Assembly: GCA_025331125.1 (NCBI GenBank)
Contig: JAOALB010000016.1
Span: 62,001-126,000, forward strand
Direction: 5' to 3'
Origin: Mycogone perniciosa
Lineage: Eukaryota > Ascomycota > Sordariomycetes > Hypocreales > Hypocreaceae
Length of the DNA: 64,000 nt
Positions 36,501 through 46,604 of this stretch are shown here, piece by piece. The notes under the pieces are model-generated. The model ran no database searches. It saw nothing but the letters and a program-made list of their open reading frames with translations, and was not told the DNA's origin. The translations under genes were made by a program, and so were the position numbers. Each line of letters begins with the position of its first letter. The first letter of the stretch is position 1.

Positions 36501-36528
36501 ACAATCGGGCATCATCTCTCAAGCCTAT

Positions 36529-36554
36529 CCCATTCCCATTCCCATTCCCATTCC
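36529..36554. repeat. (CCCATT)n microsatellite in GNAT leader
   Basis: Four units of CCCATT in the presumed 5' leader, about 65 bp before the ATG of the acetyltransferase gene. Confidence 0.8.
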
Positions 36555-36619
36555 ATCTCTTTTATCGGGGTTACAGGGCTCTTTCTCGTCGCCTTTCGCC
36601 AGTATTTCAACCCAATAAC

Positions 36620-37204
36620 ATGGCTACTGAACGGGAGACGCAAACACCACCAGAGGAGCTCATCGACGGCGATATAACACTCCGTCGCTGGCACCAGTCT
36701 GACGCAGATGCCCTATACGCCGCCGTCTCCTCCTCCCTCTCTGAACTTTCACCCTGGATGCCCTGGGCAGCCAACGGCTATACCAAAGCCAGCACCGAGG
36801 GCTTCCTCCTCCACGCCAAGAACGCATGGGACGCCGGCAAAGAGTTTAACTTCGCCATCATACATGACGGAAGAGTCATGGGCTCCTCTGGACTGATGAC
36901 AAACACTGGCGGCTTCGAAATTGGGTACTGGCTTGCGACTGAGGCCACGGGCCGCGGACTGGCGACGAGAGCTACGGCATTGCTGACGAGGATGGCGTTT
37001 GATCTGGGCGCCGATCATGTGCAAATCCAGCATAAGGAGGCCAATGACCGGAGCGGAGCGGTCCCGCGCCGGCTCGGATTCAAGTATCTGGGACTCCGGC
37101 CGCCGTTGAGACAGGAGTCGGGCTCGGAGAGCCAATTTGAAGTGCTGTGGAGGCTTGACCGAGACTCCGATATTGCTCAGCAGATGCTGCAACAGAAACG
37201 ATAA
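36620..37204 (+). CDS. GNAT-family N-acetyltransferase (RimJ/RimL type)
   Basis: Single exon, 194 aa, starting MATERETQTP. The fold begins with ITLRRWHQSDADALYAAV, typical of the Acetyltransf_3 group. A strand (FNFAIIHDGRVMGSSGL) precedes motif A, GYWLATEATGRGLATRA, with the acetyl-CoA loop T-G-R-G-L-A near residues 112-117. The later QHKEANDRSGAVPRRLGFKY is the N-x-x-S/G-x-x-x-x-x-LGF segment of this family. The substrate (protein N-terminus, amine or small molecule) cannot be told. It ends 109 bp from the stop of the convergent aldehyde dehydrogenase. Confidence 0.9.
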   Translation: MATERETQTPPEELIDGDITLRRWHQSDADALYAAVSSSLSELSPWMPWAANGYTKASTEGFLLHAKNAWDAGKEFNFAIIHDGRVMGSSGLMTNTGGFEIGYWLATEATGRGLATRATALLTRMAFDLGADHVQIQHKEANDRSGAVPRRLGFKYLGLRPPLRQESGSESQFEVLWRLDRDSDIAQQMLQQKR

Positions 37205-37313
37205 CTGTAGATTCGTCTTAAGGAAACATGAGCAATCCAATTGCATTCGTCTCCCTACCCTCTGCCCTGTGAGGTGGTCATCCTTCGTAACAATGGTTGT
37301 CAGGAACTCATTC

Positions 37314-38993
37314 TTATTCATTAGTCAAGTTGACATGCACCGCCTTGACCGTGTAATACCCCCTTAACCCATCCTCTCCCAACTCCCTCCCCAGTCCACT
37401 CTCCTTCACGCCTCCAAACGGCACTCGGAAATCCGAATCATTGCTACTATTCACCCACACCATTCCAGCCTCCAACTCCCTCGCCACACGATGTGCTCTC
37501 CCCAAATCCTTCGTGAACACCGCTCCCGCTAGACCATACCTTGTCGCGTTGGCAATATCAATGGCCTCTTCCTCGCTGCCGAATCGCGCAATTGCGGCAC
37601 AAGGTCCAAATATCTCATCCCGGAATACTGGTGTCTGAGTGTCCACATCCGTGAAGATAGTTGGTGGCGCAAAGAAGCCCCGTGAAGGGAGATCTTGTCC
37701 GCACGGGTGCAAGACCGTCGCGCCGGAGTCCCTCGCTGATGAGATATATGACATGACGCGGTCGGCTTGTGCCCTGCTAACTTGCGGTCCCTGATACGTA
37801 TTCGAGTCAAAGGGATCACCAATGATCGACGCCTTCTCCGTAAAGGCCTTGAACTTGTCAACGAAGACGTCGTAGATGCCATGTTGAACCAGTAGCCGCG
37901 ACGTCGCCGTGCAAACTTGCCCCTGATTCGCCATGATGCCCTCATGCGCCCACCGCACCGCCTGCTCCAAGTCCGCATCATCAAACACAATCAGCGGCGA
38001 CTTTCCCCCCGTCTCCAACGTGACAGCCTTCATCGTCCCCGCCGCCATGCGCATCACTTCCTTGCCCGTCGCCGTGCTGCCCGTAAAGGCAATCTTATCC
38101 ACCCCAGTATGCCTCGCCAAAGCCGCACCCGCCTCTCCTCCTCGTCCGTTAATAACATTCACAATACCCGGCGGAAACCCGGCCTCGCGTATCAACCGCG
38201 CAACATAGAGCATCGACAGCGGCGTCTGTTCCGCTAACTTGAGCACCACGGCATTCCCACAAGACAGCGCAGGACCCAGCTTCCACGCCGCCATGTCGAG
38301 TGGGTAATTCCAAGGGATAATCTGCCCACAAACGCCAACGGGCTGCTTAAGCGTGTACGCCATCTTTTTCGGTCCCACATCGATGACCGAGCCTGGGTTC
38401 TTGTCCGCATAGCCAGCGTAGTAGCGCAACACCTCAGAGAAGTGCGGAACGTCATAATCGCGCGACACCGACAGCGGCTTCCCGTTGTCGAGTGTCTCAA
38501 TGGCTGCGAGCGTCTCGCTATGCTGGTCTACCAGGTCGGCGAGCCGATTCATCAGATACCCTCGCTCTGTGCCGGATAAGAGTTTCCATGAAGGGTGTTT
38601 GAGGGCCTGGCGGGCTGACCGGACTGCCTTGTCGACATCGGGCTGTTTCGCTGCAAACACGGAGCAAATGTCTTGCTCCGTACTTTAGCTGGGGAGTTAG
38701 CACCAAAGGAATGAATTATACGAAGTAGAGCATTCGAGATAGCCATACTATGGGTTGACGGTTGTTATCCTGTCTCCTCCTTCGCTTTCGATAAACTCAT
38801 TGCCAATGAACAGCCCCAGAGGCTGCGTCCACCTTGTACCATTTGGCGCTGTTAGTTCAACTTCTAGATGAGATGATGCCAGAGGCCTCGAGCAGCTGAA
38901 GCACCGACTTGGGACATGGCCAATTGCTCTCCAAGTATATCGGGATAACCTGGTAGCCAGTGCGGGCCGCGTGCATATTGCTGCCATGGCCAT
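37314..38993 (-). CDS. NAD(P)-dependent aldehyde dehydrogenase, probably mitochondrial
   Basis: Oxidises aldehydes to acids; ALDH superfamily. Exons 38749-38993 and 37314-38682, 537 aa. The first 50 residues (RPALATRLSRYTWRAIGHVP, SRCFSCSRPLASS) are basic and lack acids, as in mitochondrial presequences. ELTAPNGTRWTQPLGLFIGN then opens the enzyme as in fungal ALDH2-like proteins. Key residues: N207 in PWNYP, the general base E305 in LETGGKSP, catalytic C339 in NQGQVCTATSR, the E-x-F-G-P motif (DEIFGPCAAI) and a C-terminal PFGGVKESGLGRE. The intron ends at AAAG (38683) rather than the nearer CCCCAG; only AAAG gives a readable junction (TTVNPY|TEQDICSV). The intron holds a TACGAAGTA motif. In-frame codons upstream of 38993 contain no ATG. 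Confidence 0.91.
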
Positions 38994-40141
38994 TTCTCCT
39001 TCAAACACCAATCCCGGTTGGATGGGTCAATGTCATAGATTTCCTAGATTGTGGTTCAGATATAAGAAAGGGAGGGGTGATAAACATCACTGACTGAACA
39101 GACAGAACAGGAAGTCTCCGCCCCACACTCGAAGACCGGGCCGAGCCTCTCCGTCTGTACAACATCGTCTACAAGACTACAATCTATCATGGAAGAATAT
39201 TTTCAGACGGCTCGTCAAATTAGCTATTTCGTCCTCGTCCCAGTCTCCGTGGCATACAGATACATCTACGAAGCGTTTCCGCATCAATAGCAACTTCTAA
39301 TTTACTTCTCAACTACTGCCACGCCGGTAGAGATACCGACTACTGAGTCCAACACCGTTTCCAAAGAGTACAAAGAAACGCCTCCCAGCTCCCTCTCTCC
39401 TAAGATAAAATAAAGTCTTTATCCAATCTGGTATAATACTCTCATTTTCCAAACCGAGATAACACCCAACGATATTTCATGACAAGAAAAAAAAGACATA
39501 AACGATTGACTGAACACCACCAAACACCTATGTTCCTCGCAGTTTTCCCCCCATCCCTCCAAGGCCGTCTTCCATTCCTTTGTGTGGTACCGATCTACCT
39601 GGGTATCTCCTCTCCATTCATTGATATAGGCGTCTTGATGACGGGTATTGTATAGAAAAATAAAATCGAAAAAGAATGTGATGCTGTATCTAAAGCTGCA
39701 ATTTGATCTAATCCAAAGCCATAAACGGCATGGACGAGTCAATCTTGCAGCCGTGTTTCGCTTGTAAGACATAATCGAAAAAGAGGTTAGAAAATATTCA
39801 AAAAAAGGGTTCTTCAAGTTCCCATCTCCCACTTCCACTCATTCAGCCTGGGGTAGTGCTAAAATTAAAGGATAAACACGACGATAACGAATTACGATAC
39901 GTAAAACGAGAAGTGTCAGTCGCCCGACGGAGAGGTTTATTTTGCGCCGCTGTAAGCCAGAAATTAGAAAGTTGTATCCAACATCGGAGTTATCGTCCGA
40001 GTGAAATAAGATGTTTGTTGTGAGCGTCGCGTTAAGTTGTCCCAGGGTGCTATGTCGTTGCCGCGTTCCCAGCACAGGCAAAGGGGGCTGCATGTCGAGG
40101 AAAACATGGAAGCATATGGGATATATAGAATAAGACTTTGG
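38994..40141. other. Intergenic, no gene
   Basis: 1.15 kb holding the ALDH promoter and the 3' region of the bZIP gene. Short overlapping open frames only. None of the 9-mer motif copies lies here. Confidence 0.5.
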
Positions 40142-42089
40142 CTATTGCCATTGATGAGCATCTTGTGGTTTTCGCGTCGTTGCCCAGCCTGTCTCGTATT
40201 GTAGTGACTGAGCCGCTCTCCACTGCCCAGTCCTGAGATCTTGCTCCTGAGGATGTCCATGAGCCAAACCTGTTGCAGGGTGAGGTGGCCCTTCCATCGA
40301 TCGCAATGGTGGAAGCCTTTCCCCACTCGCTGACGATGCTGCTGAGAGTGGTCGTGGTGGTGGTGCACCATAAGATTGACCGTGCATTGTTGGCAACCCA
40401 TGTGGCGGGCCACAAGAGGGAGGCCCATATACCGGTGTTGTAAATTCTGGTCGGTCATCCTGTCGACGACGGGGTTGGGGGAGATCCACCGATGACGATT
40501 CGCTCAGATATCCTTGAGACGAGGGTATATGAACTCGTAATGGGGGGGTCTTTGGTCCGTGAACGAGATGACGGAGTTCCGTCTGAGATACCAACTCCCG
40601 CAGTCGATTACGTTCGTCTCGATAAAAGTCCCTCTGTTGCGCAACATCTTCCAATTGCTGCATCATTTGCTGTCTCTCATCCTTAAGATCTTGCAGTTGC
40701 TTCATGTTCTCCTCCTGCAATGTCTTCTTCTTCCTGCGATGTCGCGTCGACGCCTTCGCATTTCGCTGGCGTTTCTCGTCTGCCTTCTTGGATGCCTGCG
40801 AGTAGTCGACTTGAACGGGGATTGGAGTATCACTACCTGGCAAGGTCATGTAGGCTTGCTGTGCCTCCATCCCAACGAATGCGCTGCCTACGCCTGGTCT
40901 ACGCAACATCTCTGGCCAAGGAGAAGTCCCTTCCCCTGTCGCCCCCATCCTTGAGAGCGGCCGGCTAGTGGGCACTCCAGGAATCCCATGTTGAAACGGC
41001 GCCGGAGCATGTAATACCTGCGATCGGCCCTGGATATCCCCAGCTTGGGAAAGCGATCTCGGTGGAGTTACAATTGGATGGTGGCCGCCAGATGCCATTG
41101 GAGGCTGATGCAGTCCAGGCGGTGGTCTAGGCTCATCGGGGGCATCTGGCTCATAGGGACGTTTTGCAGGAGGTGCGCTAGGAGCCAGGGGCTGCTGCCG
41201 TGGGTCAAGATCTCTAGGAGGTAGAGCTTGACTAAGGCTCATCGATCGAGGCCCCCTGGGGCTTAGTATCTTTCTCGAATTGCTCAGATTTGGGAACGGT
41301 TGGAACGGCGTGGAAGGAGAGTTTCGTTCGGACATTGGTGGTCTCGCGAGAGGGGTGACACCCGATACAACAGGCGTTGCCGGTAGCGAATTGCTCGCAG
41401 CATGACCAGGGAAATATGGCCTCGGTACGCCATACAGGGTTGAGGAGGCGGTTTCTAGATCTCTTGATCGTGATGGCGGTCTTCCGCCCGCTTCGGAACT
41501 CGCAGGCCGCGGCTCGGAGGGATTCAGAATGTTATGAACCCCCAATGCTTTAGGAGGCAGTTGCTGAGCATGGCGACTGGTATCGGCAGAAGTATTGACA
41601 GGCTCGTACCGCAACTCGCTGCTACCGGGCTGAGGAGCATACTGTACAGGTGAGAGCTGATCGCTTCTGACAGGGGATCTCGAAGAGCGTCGAGAGGCAG
41701 GACGAGGGCCAGGTCCTCTCTGCGACATCGAGACCTGATCCCCTACAAGCTCCTGGTCGCGAGGACCGGCACATTGACTCTTTCCCTCGCCAGTTGAGAA
41801 CGTCCGACTGTCGCTCTTTGGGGATGCGTGCTGGGATAGGTTCTTCGGCAGCCAGTTGGGAGTAGGTGGTGTCTGTGGCGAATTCGGTGTCGTAGCGCCC
41901 GAGGAGTCGGTAACTGTAGGGTCGGGGCTGTCCTGAGCAGGAGCAGGCGGTGCCCGTTGCCGCAGGTCTATGGGGGAGTTCGCCAGGGCTATCGTTGAGA
42001 AGTTGGGGACCGGCTGGGAATAATTACCCAAACAGTCCCAACGACCAGTGAGGGTGGTTTGAGGATGGATTGAGCTCAAGTTGATAAAT
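40142..42089 (-). CDS. bZIP transcription factor, start codon unresolved
   Basis: The frame is open from a splice acceptor (GTTGTCAG, exon from 42089) to the stop at 40142, about 648 codons. A bZIP sits at about 40783-40580: basic region KKADEKRQRNAKASTRHRRK with the N-x7-R spacing, followed by a coiled coil (LQEENMKQLQDLKDERQQMM, then QQLEDVAQQRDFYRDERNRL). His replaces the usual Cys/Ser before the invariant Arg. The rest is long Pro/Ser-rich low complexity on both sides. There is no ATG in frame from the acceptor until 41728 (MSQRGPGP), which would drop 117-120 residues. The dropped part (PVPNFSTIALANSPIDLRQR) looks like real protein, so either a short upstream coding exon was missed or initiation is non-AUG. 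Target genes cannot be deduced. Confidence 0.78.
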
Positions 42090-42887
42090 CTGACAACAGA
42101 CGAGGATCAAGAAGTGTTCCCACTCTCAATCCCTTTCCGTTCGATTATAACTAAGATCACTCCTTTCCAAGAGCCAAGGGCAATTGAGGCTGGCCAACGT
42201 AGTTAAGAAAGAAGTTGCGAACCAAGTGCCAGGCCTAGCCGATAAAGACAAAGCAGCGGCGACTCGAACGACTGACAACAAGTTTACCCAAATTCGAGCA
42301 CTGAACTCGCAGGCCGACAACTAACAAGAGATTTCAACCACTCTACACTTGGCTATCAAGTTAGTAGGTGCCCAGGTAGAAAAATCTTAACGTCAGTCAA
42401 CGTCCTGGAGAGTTGAGCTCAACCGCAGCCAGATTGCCTAATGATGTGATCCAAATAGAAGAACCAGCCAGTCAACGGCCTACAGGTCGTGGAGTACCAA
42501 ATAATCAATGGCCCAACCAATAGCCTATTCGTCCGGTGGTTTCGCCTCTGAAAGAGGAAGGGGAGCAAGTGGTTGTGGGCTGAAAGCACCTGCCAAAGCG
42601 TCCTAGATGTCGGATATAAACACTTAGAATCGAGTCGCAAAGGAACCTCGGGATCTGGAAGGGCGGATTGGGTGTGACTGTCGAGTCCAATCGTCTTGAT
42701 AGCTAGTGTTAGGTGGACTCGGGTATAATGCTATTAGAGGCGGGAGGGCGGAGAAGAGGCCGAGATGGAGGGGAGGTCGTGGAGGAGGCGAGAGGCAGGA
42801 ATGAAGATGGGGAGAACAGAGAATGGTCGAGAGGAGAAACAGAAACAAAGATGATGCTATGCTGGGGAGGGATCGTAGATTGCTTAC
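42090..42887 (-). other. Candidate long leader intron of the bZIP gene
   Basis: A strong donor (CAG|GTAAGC, G at 42887) and the acceptor GTTGTCAG (ending 42090) could define a 798-nt intron, long for a fungus. The exon upstream would carry only a 5-codon open frame starting at 42976. Smaller donors inside (for example GTAAAC near 42287) are alternatives. The stretch has no ATG in any sense frame. Confidence 0.45.
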
Positions 42888-44301
42888 CTGAACAAGCGAG
42901 AAGTGTTCGGTCACGATAAGTACCTAAGTAGTTTGGGAGATCTGGTGCCCAGGTACCTTCAACAGGTACTCGGCATCTACTTTCCCTCGGCTTGGACAAG
43001 AGTTTGCAAGTTTTACATCCAGATCAAGGTCTGAAAAGCTGCAAAGTCACGCGCGGTACGGAGTACTGGTGGTGTGCGTGTAGGAAAATGAGATTGGGGG
43101 TTGTGTGTGTGTGACGAAGAAGGTGATGGGACAGTCTTCAAATCGAGAACTTCCGCAACAACAGCCACCACCACAGTGGGAGCTTTGACTCTATGACAGT
43201 TCGGCTGCCCAGCTTCGCTCTCAAATCTGCCACGCCGGGGCCTGGCTGATCAGTGAATGTGCTTGCATGGCTACTCGTACACCAGTGCCCAATGATGTAT
43301 CTCGGCCAGGGTGGTTTCTGTGAGTAGCATGGGGGCATGGGGGTGGAGGCGCCATATTTCTTGTCGAGCTTTTCGTGAACGGAGGCAGGCCGGGAAGATT
43401 CGAGCTAGGGAGCAGAGACGTCAGTCAGTCCATCACAACGCACCAGGAAAGGTCCCCCAATGGACGGCAACCCTGGTCGGCGACTGTCTCTCCACCTTGG
43501 AACCCACCATAGCTCTCGATGGGCTTGGGCAGTCGGTAGCAGCAGGGAGCAGGGATCAATGTCTGTCTGCGGTGTGCACTCCCCAAGACACAACACATGT
43601 ACACACACTCCCCCCCCGGCTCGGCAGGGCTTAGATGGATGGACCAGAGGGCCGGTTTGGGTGAACAGGGCTCTGGCTTCTCACCGTGACCGAGATGACC
43701 GGGGTGAGTTTTGCTTGTGTCAGTTTTTTGTCTGTGACGAAGTTGAGTGGAAGTACGGAGGAGTATGTACATAGTAGGTACTTTTCCCGAAGTTCTGTGC
43801 AGGCCCTGTCTACTACTTTTCGGGCAGGACTCAAAACTCTGCAACATCATGAGGCTTCTTCCTTCCACAACAGTGGGTACATAGTGCAATATGCAAAATC
43901 ACTACGGAGTACAAGTACTCATTTTTTTTGACAGAGCGCGAAGATGGTCTGGGACATAAGCATAGGGCAGAAGAGATACGAGTAGAAAGGGAAAATGATG
44001 GCGCGCGCCACGGGCCACGGTTCATGTAAGTAAGTACAAAATCATCGAACCAAACCAAGCGATGCCCTACTACGAGTACTACTAACGCGAAAGTTGCCTC
44101 CAACGAACAAGCCCAAGAATCCATTTCGGCCTGAAGGCGTGGCAGCCGTCCATTCACTTTTCATCAGCATCACTCCGGGTAGCATTTCCGGCGACTAGTA
44201 AGGTTTCTTTTTTTTTCTTACGAGTACGTGCGAGCCACATCACATCTCGTACTGCTGGGTACATAAATCGCCTGGAGCTAGGTACTCCATAGTAATGCCA
44301 C

Positions 44302-44324
44302 TACGGAGTACGAAGTACTCCGTA
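44302..44324. repeat. Three-unit GTAC array
   Basis: TACGGAGTA, TACGAAGTA and TACTCCGTA overlap end to end (spacers GGA, GAA, TCC), and a GA-spaced unit follows shortly after (TACGAGTAC). Confidence 0.88.
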
Positions 44325-46588
44325 CTACGAGTACTAATACTCATTGTCTGGTTATATCGTTGGGTACGAGAGAAATCGTCACGTCACAAAAAGGCCGGAG
44401 GCAACGAGTTGAGTGTGTTGACTTGCTCCATCTTGCGTATCCGTACCTATAAGCAAGGAGGGCTACTGCAGTTGCAGAGGTGTATAAGTAAGGCTAGACA
44501 AAAGCGCCACTCCCAGCGTATGTATGTATGTACTTGTTAAGGCATGTCATTTTTGTTCATAACTGTTGGAGGAGCATTACCCGTTGAAGGCAGTGTCGCT
44601 GGCCATTCATCGTGGAGGATTTGGAGTAGTACAAAGCACCAAGGGACCTACTAGACCTGTAGGTAAGTCTGCATGTACTCGTATGGACAGTCCATACATA
44701 CACCAATAGTCTGAACGTACGAGTATCTACGAGTATTTTCATCTTCACCAAGCAGATGCAGACATCCTTCGCTCCCTCTCTCAGGCCATGGCGCGCGCGC
44801 GGTTGCCACATCCACATGACGCTTCAAATGTTCCCACGTTGGGAGACGGCCGACTTGCGCCAGGAAGAAGAAGGGGCCTCCGTCAAAGTACGAGTACCTC
44901 GGGGTACGAATGCCTAGCCTGCTGGCGGAATCGACCCGATGCGGCGAAGCCGCGCTAACTGGGCGGCCCTGCTCCAGGATGGCGCTCTGAACCCGTGGCG
45001 TCGCCTGATGATGTGGTGAAGGGCGGTCAGCACCGGCTGGCTGGCTGGCCGAAAGTTGGCTCATCGGCCTAAAACAGCCCCAGCAACTGCCATCATGTAT
45101 CCCTGGGTATCGGTACTCTGGCCGCCCCAACGCCATCCGTCCAACGGCCTTTCAATGGAACCTCTCGGCTCCCATTCCAATCAGCCAGCTAGCTGCTAAT
45201 ACCTTACCTAAGGTACTTGCCTACTAGGTACTATGTATTTTTATCCAGCACGAGCAGGCATCCCAAGTTTAGAACATGGCGCCCGATCCATGGGAGCTGA
45301 CCAAAGACATGGGAAAACAGGCGGTCCAGGTGAACTGGACAAGACTTGCAGAAAGCTGCAGAACCCACACAGACACGTCGCCATGCAAAGTCACATCAAC
45401 CATGCACTAGCCCAAGCGGCAATGGAGGTCCCAATTGAGCGGTCGCGAAAGCCTCGCAGCATCGCGCTAGTCTAGCACAGCGTTACCTACATGCAAGACT
45501 ACCGTAGCCCATCTATACGTGTCTGGATGAATGGCCACATGCTCGGAAGAAGCAACCCTCAGGGGGTTCCCGGCTAGTACAAGAGGCTAACACATATTCC
45601 AAGACAAGCCCGTGGGAAGAAAGAAGGAAAAAAACAGTGCCCTTCCCAAAGTGCTGCCAACCTTGCCCTGAATGGAAAGAAGCAAGCCCCAGCGTCCTAC
45701 TGGTACCGATAGCGGGAATAGTTGCAGGATGAGTGCTCCGTAAAAGGGAGAAGAGGATTCTCCGCCGGTCCAAATATCATCTGCCGATCGGGGTAGTCTT
45801 ACAGGCAGGCGGCTGTTGACAGGAAGTTGATGATAGTAATCGTATCACATTACTACGGAGCAATAGTAGTACCAATCGAGTTGGTGGAATTATATCCACA
45901 TGAGCAAAACCGGGCGCCTGGTCAACTTGCAAACCGCCCCGAGTTGGCTCATATAAAGTTCGTATTTCCGTGTCTGGAGAATTCTCTGGCGATCCTCTTG
46001 CTTTGTCAGAAGAAGCGAAAGTGTTATGGCAACGATGCTATGCTTGTTCAAGAAGGAGCGGAAGAACTTCTTGTACTGTTTCTCGGACGAACAGCGCAAT
46101 GAGGGACTGGAGAATGGCAGACACTTCCTCCTATAATACTATTATTAGTCGTAGTTTGCAAGCTGGCAATGCTACGTGGGTTTACGGAGTATGCTCAGAT
46201 CAACACGTACGAGATTGTGGCTGTTTATTTTATTGCTTGCTGCCCAACAACCCCCGAAGAGAAAAGCGGCCTTGCCAGATTATCCGAATGGCGCGATGAA
46301 GCGTCAATCCGACTCAACCGCGATGTGTGTGTCCTTGCATTCGCCTTCGATAGTAATAATAATACCGCTCTTACGGAACCTCCCACATGGTTTTGGAGGA
46401 ATGTCTTGCTTCCATTCCGTTTCCTCGGGCTGGCTTGCGTTGCGGCTTTCTCCCTAGTCCGATCTTTCTATTCACAATCATTGTCCCATAAGAAGAAGAA
46501 AGTCCAGATCCTAGATTTCTGCGACCTGACACGGCAATCTTAGTGAAGATGATGATGAAACGCCGAGGCAGAGTAATTTTGATGGTAG

Positions 46589-46604
46589 TACTCCGTACTT
46601 CGTA
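46589..46604. repeat. Two-unit GTAC array
   Basis: TACTCCGTA overlapping TACTTCGTA; spacers TCC then TTC around a shared GTAC. Confidence 0.85.

Larger units (their letters stand above)
36056..36619. promoter_or_regulatory. Divergent promoter region, sec12 / GNAT
   Basis: 564 bp between start codons of opposite-strand genes. On the GNAT side a TATA box (CTATATAAG, 36492-36500) lies about 120 bp before the ATG, followed by a (CCCATT)n tract. Confidence 0.6.

Noticed and set aside
36749..37321. 190-codon frame antisense to the GNAT gene
   Set aside because: It mirrors the GNAT exon; the sense frame carries the conserved acetyl-CoA motif.
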